Shown here piece after piece: positions 44,690 to 56,908 of a DNA stretch of 64,000 bases. Source of the stretch: Molossus alvarezi (taxonomy: Eukaryota > Chordata > Mammalia > Chiroptera > Molossidae); the NCBI GenBank assembly GCA_037176705.1, contig CM073886.1:3782001-3846000 (forward strand), given 5' to 3'. The notes under the pieces are model-generated. The model worked only from the letters and a program-made list of their open reading frames with translations. It made no database searches and had not been told where the DNA came from. A program made the translations under genes and the position numbers. Positions within the stretch are counted from its first letter, which is position 1. Each line of letters opens with the position of its first letter.

Positions 44690-46971
44690 AGTACATAGCA
44701 ATTACCACCTTAAATGTGAATGGTTGAATGCTCTGATAAAAAGACACAGAGTAGCTGAGTGGATAAGAAAGCGTGACTCACATATATGTTGTTTACAAGA
44801 GACCCACCTCACAACAAGAGACTCACATAGGTTGAAACTGAAGGGATAAAAAAAAATCTTTCAAGAAAACGGAAAGGAAAAAAAGCTGGGGTAGCAATAC
44901 ACACATCTGAAAAAGTAGATTTCACAATGAAGGCCATAACTAGAGACAAAGAAGGCCACTACATAATATTGAAAGGATCTATCCAACAGGAAGATATAAC
45001 CTTGGTAAGCATATATGCACCCAATATAGAAGCACCAAGATATATTAAAAATCTTCTGGAGGACTTCACAGGAGAAATCAACAGCAGTACAATCATAGCA
45101 GGGGACTTCAACACCTCACTGACATTACTGGATAGATGATCTAGATGACAAAATTGAACAAGAAAACACAGACTCTAAATGAAGCACTGGATCAAATGGA
45201 TTTCATAGATATTTACACAGAATTACAGCCCAAAACTGCAGCATTCACATTCTCTCAAATGCACATGGGACATTCTTAAAGATAGATCACATGTTAGGGC
45301 ACAAACTAAGTCTCCACAAGTTCTAGAAGACTGAAATCATATGAAGCATCTTCTCAGATCACAATGGCATAAAACTAGAAATCAATTGCAACAAGAACAT
45401 GAAAAGGCATTTGAAAACATGGAGGCAAAACAGCATGTTATTGAACAATGAATGAGTTATCATGAAGACCAAGGAAGAAATTAAAAACTTTCTAGAAACC
45501 AATGAAAATAAACACACAACAACACAATTTCTATGGGATGCAGCAAAAGCAGTTCTGAGAGGGAAGCTCGTAGCACTACAGGCCTACCTGAAGAAGCAAG
45601 ACAAATTTCTAACAGACTATCTAACCTCACAACTTACAGAAATAGACAGCAAAAAGGAAAACCCCAGAGCAAGTAGAAGGATGGAAATAGTAAAGATGAG
45701 AACAGAAATAAATAACATGGAGATGAAAAAAACAACAAAACAATTCAAAGGATCAATGAAACAAAGAGCTGGTTCTTTGGAAAGACAAACAAGATTGATA
45801 AACACTTAACTAGACTCACCAAGAATCAGAGAGAGAGAAACCAAATACACAAAATCAGAAATAAAAGAGGAGAAATAATAACTGACACCACAGAAATACA
45901 AAGGATTGTTAATAAATATGATGAACAATTATACGGCAACAAATTTGACAATCTAAATGAAATGGACAAATTTCTAGAAACACATAGTCTCCCAAATCTG
46001 AATCGGGAAGAGATAGAAAACTTGAACAGACCAATAACAAGAAAAGAAATTAAAGATGTAATCAAGACTCTCCCAGAAAACAAAAGCCGAGGTCTGGACA
46101 GCTTCACAAGGCAATTTTACTGAACATTCAAAGAAGAATTAATTCCTATTCTCCTCAAAGTATTTCAAAAAATTTAAAAAGGCAGACTACCAAACTCGTT
46201 TTATGAGGCCAGCATAATTCTAATTCCAAATCCAGAAACACACAATACAAAGAAAGAAAACTACAGGGCAATATCCCTGATGAACATAAATGCCAAAATC
46301 CTGAACAAAATACTAGCCAATTGTTTCCAGCAATACATAAAAAAAATTATTCACCATTCCCAGAGGTGCAAGGCTGGTACAACATTTGCAAATCAATCAA
46401 TGTGATACACCACAGAAACAAAATAAAAAATAAAAATCACATGATCATATCAATAAATGCTGAAAAAGCATTCGACAAAATCCAGCACCAATTTGTGATA
46501 AAAACGTTCAAAAATCAGAATAGGGAGTTCATATCTCGTTATAATAAAGGCTTTATGTGAACGACCTACTGCCAACATCATACTCAATGGGCAAAAATAA
46601 AAAGCATTTTTCTTAAGAACAGGAACAAGATAAGGATGTCCACTTTTGCCGCTCTTAATTAACATAATACTGAAAGTCTTAGCCACAGCAATCAGACAGG
46701 GAGAAAAAAATAAAAGGGATCAAAATTGGAAAGGAGGAAGTGAAACTGTCATTATTCACAGATGACATGATACTATACATAAAAAACACCAAAGACTCCA
46801 TCAAAAATGTACTAGACTTAATAAATGAATTTATTAAGTAGAAGGATACAAAATTAACATCAAGATATCAATGGCATTCTTATACACCAATGATGAAGTC
46901 ACAGAAAAAGAAATTGAAAAAATAATCCCATTTACTATCATGGCAAGAAAATGAAGATACCTAGGAATAAA
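44690..46971 (+). pseudogene. L1 ORF2p remnant, N-terminal to palm part
   Basis: ORF2 of the host L1 up to the next insertion, with blocks [41 protein letters not shown], a damaged fingers box (KSRGLDSFTRQFY) and [20 protein letters not shown]. Many stops. It continues at 52800. Confidence 0.8.
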
Positions 46972-47236
46972 TTTTTTTTTCCTTTTATGAATTTTTATTT
47001 ATTTATTTGTTACAGATATTTTACCTTTTTACCCCATTTGCACCCCCCACCCAACCCCCCTCCACCCTGTCCCCGGCTTAGTTGTCCATGTCCATTGGTC
47101 ATGCATACAGGCATATAAGTTCTGTGGTTTATCTCTTCCCACCCCTCCACCCCCCATCCCCTCTTCTGAGGGATGTCAGTCTGTGCCCTACTTCCATGTG
47201 TCTGGGTCTACTATATTGCTCAGACTGTTATGTTCA

Positions 47237-50200
47237 TTATATTCCGTATATAAGTGAGATCATGTGGTATTTGTCTTTTTCTGCTTGGCTTCTTTCACTT
47301 AGGATAATACTTTCCAGGTCCCTCCATGTCGTCTCAAAGGATAAGAGATCTTTCTTTCTTACCGCTGCATAGTACTCCATTGTGTATATGTACCACAGCT
47401 TTTTTATCCATTCGTCTACTGGTGGACACATGGGCTGTTTCCAGATCTTAGCTATTGTAAATAGTGATGCTATGAACATGGGGGTACATATATTCTTCCT
47501 GATTGGTGTTTCAGGCTTCTTAGGGTATATTCCCAGCAGTGGGATCACTGGGTAAATGGAAGTTCAATTTTTAATTTTTTGAGGTAGCACCATATTGTTT
47601 TCCATAGCGGCTGCACCAGTCTGCATTCCCACCAGCAGTGTATGAGAGTCCCCTTTTCTCCACACCCTCGCCAACACTTGTTGTTTGATGATTTGTTGAT
47701 GGCGGCCATTCTGACAGGTGTGAGGTGATACCTCATTGTTGTTTTACTTTGCATCTCTCTGATGATTAGTGATGTTGAGCATTTCTTCATATGTCTTTGG
47801 CCATTTGTATGTCCTGTTTGGAGAGGTGTCTATTCAGCTCCTTTGCCCATTTTTTAATTGGGTTCTTTGTCTTCCTTTTGTGGAGTTGTAGGAGCACTCT
47901 ATATATATTGGAAATTAACCCCTTATCTGATACATCATTGGCAATGATGTTCTCCCATACAGTGGGTTGCCTTTCCATTTTGATGATTGTTTCTTTTGCT
48001 GTGCAGAAGCTTTTGAGTTTGATGTAGTCCCATGTGTTCATTTTCTCCTTTATTTCTGTTGCCTTAGGTGATGTATCAGTGAAAAATCTGCTCCGTATGA
48101 TGTCCAAAATTTTTTGCCTACATTTTCTTCTAGAATTTTTATGGATTCACGGGTCACATTTAAGTCTTTTACCCATTTTGAGTTTATTTTTGTGTATGGT
48201 GTAAGTTGATGGTCTAGTTTCATTTTTTTGCATGTAGCTGTCCAATTTTCCCAACACCATTTATTAAAGAGGCTGTCTTTACTCCACTGTATGCTCTTGC
48301 CACCTTTGTCAAATATTAATTGAGCGTATTGCCTTGGGTCCATTTCTGGGTTTTCAGTTCTGTTCCACTGGTCTATATGCCTGTTCTTGTGCCAGTACCA
48401 GGCTGTTTTGGTTACAGTCGCTTTGTAGTATAACCTGATACCTGGTATTGTGATCCCACCTACTTTGTTCTTTTTTTTTCAAGATTGCAGTGGCTATTTG
48501 GGGTCTTTTTTGGTTCCATATGAACTTTTGAAGTATTTGTTCTAGTTCTATGAAATATGTCGTTGGTATTTTGATGGGGATCGCGTTGAATCTATAGATT
48601 GCTTTGGGTTGTATGGACATTTTAATGATGTTAATTCTTCCAATCCATGAACAGGGTATGTGCTTCCACTTTTTTATATCTTCCTCTATTTCTTTTTTCA
48701 ATGACCTGTAGTTTTCTGCAAATAGGTCCTTTACTTCTTTGGTCAAGTTTATTCCTAGGTATCATAATTTTTTTGGAGCGATGGTAAATGGGATTGTTTT
48801 TTCAGTTTCTAATTCTGTGAGTTCATCATTGATGTACAAGAATGCCGTCGATTTCTTGACGTTAATTTTGTATCCTGCTACTTTGCCAAATTCATTTATT
48901 TAGTCTAGTAGATTTTTGATGGAGTCTTTAGGGTTTTCTATGTACAATATCATGTCATCTGCACATAATGACAGTTTCACTTCCTCCTTTCCAATTTGGA
49001 TCCCTTTTATTTTTTCTTCATGTCTGATTGCTGTGAGTAAGACTTCCAGTACAATGTTAAATAAGAGTGGTGAAAGTGGACATCCCTGTGTTGTTCCAGT
49101 TCTTAATGGAAATCTTCTTAGTTTCTGTCCATTGAGTATGATGTTGGCTGTAGGTCTTTCATATATGGCCTTTATTATGTCAAGATATGCTCCCTCTATT
49201 CCTACATTGCTGAGTGTTTTTATCAGAAATGGATGCTGGATTTTGTCAAATGCTTTTTCAGCATCTATTGATATGATCATGTGGTTTTTATTCTTCATTT
49301 TGTTTATGTGGTGTGTCACGTTTATTGATTTGCGAATATTGTACCAGCCTTGCATCCCTGGAATGAATCCCACTTGGTCATGGTGAATAATTTTTTTGAT
49401 GTATTTCTGGATCCGATTTGCTAATATTCTGTTCAGGATTTTGGCGTCTATGTTCATCAGGGATATTGGCCTGTAGTTTTCTTTCTTCGTAGTGTCTTTT
49501 TCTGATTTTGGAATTAGAATTATGCTGGCCTCATAGAACGTGTTTGGAAGTCTTCCTTCTTCTTGAATTTTTTGAAATAGTTTGAGGAGAATGGGTGTTA
49601 GTTCTTTTTTGAATGTTCGGTAAAACTCCCCTGTGAAACCATCTGGGCCTGGGCTTTTGTTTGCTGGGAGAGTCTTGATTACTTGTTCAATTTCCTTAGT
49701 TGTTATTGGTCTGTTCAAGTTTTCTATCTCTTCCGGGAATAGTTTTGGGAGACTGTGTGTTTCTAGAAATTTCTCCATTTTGCTTAGATTGTCGAATTTG
49801 TTGCCATATAGTTGTTCATAGTAGTTGTTAATGATCTTTTGTATTTCCGTGGTGTTGGTTGTTACTTCTCCTCTTTCATTTCTGATTTTGTGTATTTGGG
49901 TTCTCTCTCTTTGTTTCTTGGTGAGTCTAGCTAAGGGTCCATCAATCTTGTTTATCTTTTCGAAAAACCAACTCTTTGTTTCATTGATCCTTTGAATTGT
50001 TTTTTTGGTCTCTATGTCATTTATTTCTGCTCTGATCTTTACTATTTCCTTCCTTCTACTTGCTCTGAGGTTTTCTTTTTGTTTGCTCTCTAGTTCTTTA
50101 AGTTGTGAGGTTAGACAGTCAATTAGAAATTTTTCTTGTTTTTTGAGGTAGGCCTGTAGTGCTATGAACTTCCCACTCAGAACTGCTTTCGCTGCATCCC

Positions 50201-51040
50201 ATAGATTTTGTGTTGTTGTGTGTTCATTTTCATTGGTTTCCAGGAAGTTTTTAATTTCTTCCTTGAACTCCTCGGTGACCCATTCATTGTTTAATAACAT
50301 GCTATTTAGCCTCCATGTGTTGAAATGTCTTTGCATGTTCTTGTTGCAATTGATTTCTAGTTTCATGCCATTGTGATCTGAGAAGATGCTTGATATGATT
50401 TCAATCTTCTTGAAATTGTAGAGATTTAGTTTGTGTCCTATCATGTGGTCTATCTTTGAGAATGTCCCATGTGCACTTGAGATGAATGTGTATTCTGTAG
50501 TTTTGGGGTGTAATTCTCTGTAGATATCTATTAAGTCCATTTGGTCTAGTGTTTCATTTAGAGTCTCTGTTTCCTTGCTAATTTTTTGTCTAGAGGATCT
50601 ATCCAGTGCTGTCAACGGGGTGTTGAAGTCCCCTGCTATGGTTGTATTGTTGTCGATTTCTCCTTGGCAGTCCTCCAGAAGATTTTTAATATATTTTGGT
50701 GCTCCTATATTGGGTGCATATATGTTTATCAAGGTTATATCTTCCTGTTGGATAGATCCTTTCAATATTATGTAGTGGCCGTCTTTGTCTCTAGTTATGG
50801 TCTTCATTTTGAAATCTATTTTATCAGATATGAGAATTGCTACCCCAGCTTTTTTTTGCTTTCCATTTGCTTGGAAAATTTTTTTCCATCCCTTCACTTT
50901 CAACCTATGTGGGTCTCTTGTAAACAACATATAGATGAGTCATGCTTTCTTATCCAATCAGCTACTCTGTGTCTCTTTATGGGAGCATTCAATCCATTTA
51001 CGTTTAAGGTGATTATTGATATGTACTTATTTATTGCCAT
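47237..51040 (-). pseudogene. L1 ORF2p remnant with long open block
   Basis: Starts ATGGCAATAAATAAGTAC at 51040. In the endonuclease, 19 bases are missing: sister copies read ACCCACCTCACAACA..., here ACCCACATAGGTTG, shifting the frame right after QETH. From 50930 to 48900 the frame is open for 676 codons, with [25 protein letters not shown] and a catalytic box changed to CADDM. A TAG at 48900-48902 and later frameshifts break the rest. Confidence 0.9.
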
Positions 51041-51085
51041 TTTTGTTCAGTGTGGCTCTATTTTTCTTCCCATTTCTACTGCTAA

Positions 51086-51967
51086 TTACAGCAGTCCTTT
51101 TAACATTTCTTGCAGTGCTTGTTTGGTGCTAATGTATTCCCTTAGCCTTTTTTTGTCTGGGAAGCTCTTTATTTGATCTTCTATTTTGAATTTTAGCCTT
51201 GCTGGGTAGAGTAGTCTTGGATTCAGATTCTTGTTTTTCATGACTTTGATTACTTCATGCCATTCCCTTCTGGCCTGTAGTGTTTCTGGTGAGAAGTCAG
51301 CTGAGAGCCTTATGGGGCTCCCTTTGTAGGTAACCTGTTGCTTATCTCTTGCTGCTTTTAGAATTCTCTCTTTGTCTTTAATGTGTGGCATTTTAATTAC
51401 TATGTGTCTTGGTGTGGGCCTGTTTGGGTTCTTCTTACTTGGGACTCTCTGTGCTTCTTGAACTTGAATGCCTTCTTCCTTCACCAAATTAGGGAAGTTT
51501 TCTCTCACTATTTTTTTAAATATATTCTCTATCCCTTGCTCATTTTCTTCTTCTTTGGGGACTCCTATGATGCGAATATTATTACGTTTCCAGTTGTCCC
51601 ATAGTTCTCTTAAGCTGTCTTCCTGTTTTTTAATAGTTTTTTCCTTTTGTTTTTCTGATTGGTTGATTTTTTCTACCCTGTCTTCTAATTCACTGATCCG
51701 GTCCTCAGCTTCCCCTACTCTGCTTTTTAAACCTTCCAATGTGTTTTTCATTTCTTATATGTCATTTTTTTTCTCTTCTTGTTGGTTTTTAATTTCCAAT
51801 TGGCTTATTTTCAGTGTCTCTATGTCCTTACTCATGCTGTTCAGCTTCCTCAAGATCATGGCTCTGAATTCTAGCTCTGTTAACATGCCTAATTGCTCCA
51901 CATTGTTCTCATCTTCGGTGGAGGTGTCTTGCTCTTTCATTTGGCTTCTGTTTCTGTGTTTCACCAT
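51086..51967 (-). pseudogene. L1 ORF1p with one nonsense codon
   Basis: The frame is intact apart from TAA at 51755-51757, in GACATATAAGAAATG where sister copies have GACATATCAGAAATG (Ser). Downstream the coiled coil, RRM and CTD are open for 221 codons. A single C-to-A change explains the break. Confidence 0.92.
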
Positions 51968-52799
51968 TTTGGCTATCACTGTGGGCTTTGGAGCCTGTCA
52001 AGTTCTCCCTGTGGGTGTTGGTGTTCTGCTGCTTGTGGCTCCCTCTCCTGTGTTTAGATGAGTGAGGGAGGACCCACGTTGAACACCACTGTCAAGTCTC
52101 ACTTTACTGGTTAAAGTTGCCAGCCCTGGAAACGTACTGTTATCCTCCAGCTATTTGCCTGGAGGCTAGCAGTCTAGGTTAATTGATCAGTTTTGGGTTG
52201 TCAGTTGATTGAAAAACTCCCTCTGGTGCTCAGCCAAGGGGCTTTCACGAGGGTGGGGCAGATGCTGGTCGTTAGTAGGCCTCAATTAGCACTTCAATGG
52301 CCCACAGGGTGGGGTTGGATCTCCGAGGGAGGGGCTGCTGCCTCTCCTCAGAGCCCAGGGAAGGAGCAATGTGGCCACCATCCTGAGTGGCTGCACTCAG
52401 CCAAATCTCTGAGCGCCCTCCAAACCCCGAGTGTCCCGACACATTTCCAGTCCAGTCCGCCCTCCCTCTGCCGGAGCCCAAGGTGAGTGGCTGTGGCTGT
52501 TTCAGCCTCTGTCCTGGCTGCGCTGTGGAGCCGCCTGGGAGTGTAACTGAGCGCGCCGCTTACAGCTAAGGCTGCTTCCGAGCTGCCGACCGTGGGCTCC
52601 CAGCCCCGTCTCGCGCCTTCGCAAGCCTACCGGGATGGAGTCAGTGTCCCGTGTTGTTTGTTCCTCACAATCTGCTTTTCTGTTGGTTTTTCCCGTCGAT
52701 TTGTCTGTGTTAAAGTTGTAATTCCAGTTTGGTTCTGGGAGACGGTCTGTGTAGCTCCGTTCACTCTGCCGCCATTTTTTTCTCCTCCCTAGGAATAAA

Positions 52800-54330
52800 C
52801 TTGACCAAAGAAATAAAGAACCTATTTGCAGAAAACCAGAGGTCATTGAGAAAAAGAAATAGAGGAAGATATAAAAAAGTGGAAGCACATACCTTGTTCA
52901 TAAATGGGAAGAATTAACATAATTAAAATGTCCATACTACCAAAAGCAATCTACAGATTCAATGCAATCCTCATCAAAATACCAACAAAATACTTAACAG
53001 AACTAGAACAAATATTCAAAAATTCATATGAAACCAAAAAAGACCTCGAATAGTCAGAGCAATCTTGAAAAAAAAAAAAAAAAAAAGAACAAAGTTGGAA
53101 TGATCACATTACTATATTTCAGGTTATACTACAAAGCCACTGTAATCAAAACAGCCTGGTACTGGCCCAAGAACAGGCATATAGATCAATGGAACAGAAT
53201 AGAGAACCCAGAAATGGACTGAAGACAATATGCTCAATTAATATGTGACAAAGGGGGGCAAGAGCATACAGTGAAGTAAGGACAGCCTCTTTAATAAATG
53301 GTGTTGGGAAAATTGGACAGGTACATGCAAAAAAAAAAAAAAATGAAACTAGACCAACAACTTACACCATACACAATAATAAACTCAAAATGAATAAAAG
53401 ACTTAAATGTGACTCATGAATCCCTAAAAATCCTAGAAGAAACTGTAGGGAACAAAATTTCAGACAAATGCCACAAAATTTTTACTGATATATCACCTAA
53501 GGAAACATAGGAGAAAATGAACACATGGGACTACATCAAAGTCAAAAGTTTCTACACAGCAAAAGATACAATCATCAAAATGGAAAGGCTACCCACTGTA
53601 TGGGAGAGCATAATTGCCAATGATATAGCAGATAAGGGGTTAATTTCCAATATATAGAGAGTGCTCATACAACTCAACAAAAGGAAGATAAAGAACCCAA
53701 TTACAAAATGGGCAGAGAAACTAAATAGACACCTCTCCAAACAGGACATACAAATGGCTAAGAGACATATGAAGAAATGCTCAACATCACTAATCATCAG
53801 AGAGATGCAAATTAAAACAACAATGAGGTATCACCTGACACCTGTCAGAATGGCCGTCATCAACAAATCATCAAACAAGTGTTGGAGAGGGTGTGAAGAA
53901 AAGGGGACTCTAGTACACTGCTGGTGGCAATGCAGACTGGTGCAGCCACTATGGAAAACAATATGGTGTTACCTCAAAAAATTAAACATTGAACTTCCAT
54001 TTGACCCAGTGATCCCGCTCCTAGGAATATACCCTTAGAAGCCTGAAACACCAATCAGAAAGAATATATGTACCCCCATATTTGTAGAAGCACTATTTAC
54101 AATAGCTAAGATCTGGAAACAGCCCAAATGTCCATCAGTAGACGAATAGATAGAAAAAGTTGTGGTACATATACACAATGGAGTACTATGCAGCTGTAAG
54201 AAAGAAAGATCTCTTATTCTTTGAGACGACATGGAGGGACCTGGAAAGTATTATCCTAAGCCAAACAAGCCAAACAGAGAAGGACATGTATCATATAATC
54301 TCACTTATTTGTGGAATACAATGAACATAA
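52800..54330 (+). pseudogene. L1 ORF2p remnant, C-terminal part
   Basis: Continuation of the 44690-46971 frame: [39 protein letters not shown], then the C-terminus with [18 protein letters not shown], where two positions of the Cys-rich motif context have changed. An A run near 53068-53085 and other indels break the frame. Confidence 0.8.
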
Positions 54331-54545
54331 CAGTCTGAGGAATTGGGTAGTCCCAGAGATGTGGAAGTGGGGTACAGACTGACAATTCCCAGAAGAGGGG
54401 ATAATGGGGGAGAGATAAACCACAGAACTTATATGCATGTGTGCATGAACAATGGACATGAACAACAAAGCTGGGGACAGGGCGGGGAGGGAGGAATCAG
54501 TGGGAGAAAAAGGAGAAACATCTGTAACAAAAATAGATAAATTAA

Positions 54546-55290
54546 TTAAATTAAAAGAAGAACAAGTCAGGGATGTTCACTTTCACCAGTCTTATTCAGC
54601 ATAGTACTTAAAATCATAGCCAGTAAGACGTAAAACTGTCATAATTTGCAGACATCATGATACTGCATATAGAGAACCCTAAATATTCCACCGAAAAAAA
54701 GTACTAAATCTGATCAATGAATTCAGTATATAGCAAGATACAAAATAAATATTTAGAAATTAGTTGCCTTTTTATACACCAAAAATTAACTACAAGAAAT
54801 GGAAACTAAAAAAAAAAAAATCTCCTTTATAATTGCATCCACAAAATAAAATACATAGAAATAAATTAAACCAAGGAGGTAATAAACCTGTACTCAGAAA
54901 ATTATAAGACAATTAAGAATGAAATTGAAAAAGATTCAAATAAGTGGAAACATATACCATGCTTTTATTTTTTATTCTTTTATTTTTTTTATCCTCACCC
55001 GAGGACATTCTTCCAATTTTTGTACAGATAGAGTGGGAGGGAGAGAGAGAGAAACATCGACGTGAAGGACACATCGAGTGGCTGCCACCCGCACGACCAA
55101 CCAGGGCCGGGGACAAACTGCAACCGAAGTACGTGCCCTTAGCAGGAACCGAACCCGGGTCTCTCTGGACCACAGGCCAACGCTCTAATCGCTGAGCCAA
55201 ATCGGCCAGGGCTATACCATGCTTTTAGATGGAAAGAATTATCATCATTGAAATGTCCATAGTACCCAAAGCATAGTTGACAAACTACCT
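54546..55290 (+). mobile_element. Old L1 ORF2 fragment
   Basis: Starts with a decayed [10 protein letters not shown] box (GAACAAGTCAGGGATGTTCA), a damaged catalytic box (TTGCAGACATCATGATACTG) and KWKHIPCFXWKELSSLKCP-like codons. Split by the Ves SINE at 54968-55212. Confidence 0.75.
54968..55212 (-). mobile_element. Ves SINE, full length
   Basis: Reverse Ves: tail complement ATCCTCACCCGAGGACATTC, GAAACATCGACGTGAAGG, head complement CGCTGAGCCAAATCGGCCAG. A 15-bp target duplication TATACCATGCTTTTA lies at 54953-54967 and 55213-55227. Confidence 0.94.
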
Positions 55291-56025
55291 CAATCCGGTG
55301 ATCAAGGTCAACATTAAAAGTGATAAATCATATTGATAGTATGAACTTTTAAAATATGATATAAAAATGGCACTTCTGTTATCTTCCTCCCCAAATCCCA
55401 TGAACCCATTTGACTGGTCTAATTATGGGGAGAAAAAAAACAATCCAATTGTGGGATATCCTGCAAAATGTCTGACCTGTACTACTCAACACTATCAATG
55501 TCATCAAAAATAAAGAAATCTGAGAAACTATCACATCCAAGAAGTACCTAAGCAATCATGACCACTAAATGCAGTATTCTGGATTGGATTATGGAACAAA
55601 AAAATTATAATACTTTATTTGTTTATTCATCTAGTTTTGGAGTGAGAGAGAAAAAATTTGTTTTTCCACTGATTCATGTATGCATTGGGTGATTTTTTTA
55701 TGTGCATTGACTGGGGATTGAACCTGCAACCTTGGAATATAAGGACAATGTTCTATTTTTTTTTAAATTATTTTTATTAATTTGTTTTTGAGCTACATGG
55801 TCAGGGCCAAAAACATAACATTTTTTAAAAACTAGAAAATCTGAATAAATTAGGGACTTTAGTTAATAATTATGTATTAATATTTGCTCATTAATTGTAA
55901 CATACCACACCAGTGTATGTTGTTAATAATAAGAGAAACTGGATGCAGGGTATATGGATTTCTCTGTACTCTACAATTTTTTTTTGGTAAATTTAAAACC
56001 ATTCTAAAATTTTTTTAAGATTAGG
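55291..56025 (+). mobile_element. Old L1 (L1M-type) 3'UTR with a decayed SINE inside
   Basis: The stretch with GTTAATAATAAGAGAAACTGG, GGGTATATGGATTTCTCTGT and CATTCTAAAATTTTT matches the 3' end plan of old mammalian L1M families as I recall it. A degenerate SINE-like piece (GGGGATTGAACCTGCAACC) occupies about 55620-55760. Confidence 0.6.
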
Positions 56026-56094
56026 GGCATTTGTAATTCACTTATAACAGGAATTCTGTGCTTTTCACTCAACTTCTGAAGAAAGTTCAAGCCC

Positions 56095-56300
56095 TGAACT
56101 GTGCTGCTCTGTTGGTTGGGCATTGTCCCAAGCACTGAAAAGGTTGCCAGTTCAATTCTCCATCAGGGTACATGCCCAGGTTGGGGGATCCATTCCCGGT
56201 AAGGGGCATGCAAAAGGCAGCCAATTGATGTTTCGCTCTTACATCAATGTTTCTCTCTTTCTCTTTCCCTTCCTCTCAATTAAGTATTCTTTTAAGAAAA
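56095..56300 (+). mobile_element. tRNA-derived SINE, older subtype
   Basis: Degenerate head (GTTGGTTGGGCATTGTCCCA, GTTGCCAGTTCAATTCTC), GGTACATGCCCAGGTTG, then CAATTGATGTTTCGCTCTTA and CATCAATGTTTCTCTC. Flanking repeats AAGAAAGTTCAA / AAGAAAAGTTCAA suggest a target duplication. Confidence 0.75.
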
Positions 56301-56729
56301 GTTCAAAAAGTGTCAGATAATTGTTATTTTTACTGTTTTAAAGCATACTGTTATCTTTTTCAATAGTATTTGCACTCTAATACATTCTTCTAATTATAAA
56401 TTTCAGATTTTAAACTTCTGAAAGGATTTAAGAGTATTTTTATGACATGCAATAATTATGAAACACATCAATTAATATGTTAATAGTAATAGGCTTATTG
56501 ATTACCATATATTATACTCATGAAAATCAGCCTTCAAAATGTATTATTCAAATGGTATTTGTGTACCAGAACAATCACTTCTCACAGTCTAAATACCTGT
56601 CCACTTAGCCTAACATTTTATTTTATCTTATATTTCGTACTATTTGTTGTTTTTTTAGGCTGTGTTCATTGTGTCAATGTCCTGTGGTAATGTCTCTCTC
56701 TCTCTCTCCCCCCCCTTTGTCATTCTCAG

Positions 56730-56908
56730 ATACTGAAAAGAGTGTTTATTCTTTGGAAGGGCAAACGATTGGAATATATATGATTATGATGAGTACCGTA
56801 GGCGTTATTTACCTTCTCTTGATTTTCTTTTGGGAGACAAATGTTTGGAAACTAAGAAAATTTCTCAATCAATACATTTACTTTGGTATCTATAAGAAAT
56901 ACAAAAAG
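56730..56908 (+). CDS. ABCA3-like ABC transporter, exon (TMD2, part 3)
   Basis: This 179-bp exon starts after a pyrimidine-rich acceptor (CCCCCCTTTGTCATTCTCAG) in the phase required by the exon at 32012-32182 and ends on a whole codon before GTGAGTAA. The peptide begins TEKSVYSLEGQTIGIYM, has one strong membrane segment (MMSTVGVIYLLLIFFWE) and then a basic cytosolic stretch (KLRKFLNQYIYFGIYKKYKK). In ABCA3 the equivalent segment is the last membrane helix (LILLFLIETN) before the linker to the second nucleotide-binding domain. The NBD exons should lie to the right, beyond the window; none was seen between 56909 and 64000. Open frame, splice sites and phase suggest the gene is intact here. Confidence 0.85.

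Larger units (their letters stand above)
46972..52787 (-). mobile_element. Full-length L1, recently inactivated
   Basis: Reverse-orientation L1: 5'UTR 52787-51968, ORF1 51967-51086, ORF2 51040-47237, 3'UTR and T-rich tail complement at 46972. A 12-bp target duplication CCTAGGAATAAA lies at 46960-46971 and 52788-52799. It belongs to the subgroup of 17976 (same 5'UTR type and SPETLQARREW). Few lesions are present. Confidence 0.93.
37976..54545 (+). mobile_element. 5'-truncated L1, host of two full-length L1 insertions
   Basis: Pieces in order: ORF1 from the coiled coil (37976-38288), ORF1 end and ORF2 start to the palm (44370-46971), ORF2 remainder and 3'UTR (52800-54545). Interrupted by the L1s at 38289-44356 and 46972-52787; each insertion point reads through in frame when skipped (ATTAAAGACCAAGACA then TAATCC; CTAGGAATAAA then CTTGACC). 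Ends with AACATCTGTAACAAAAATAG and an A-rich tail. Confidence 0.88.
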
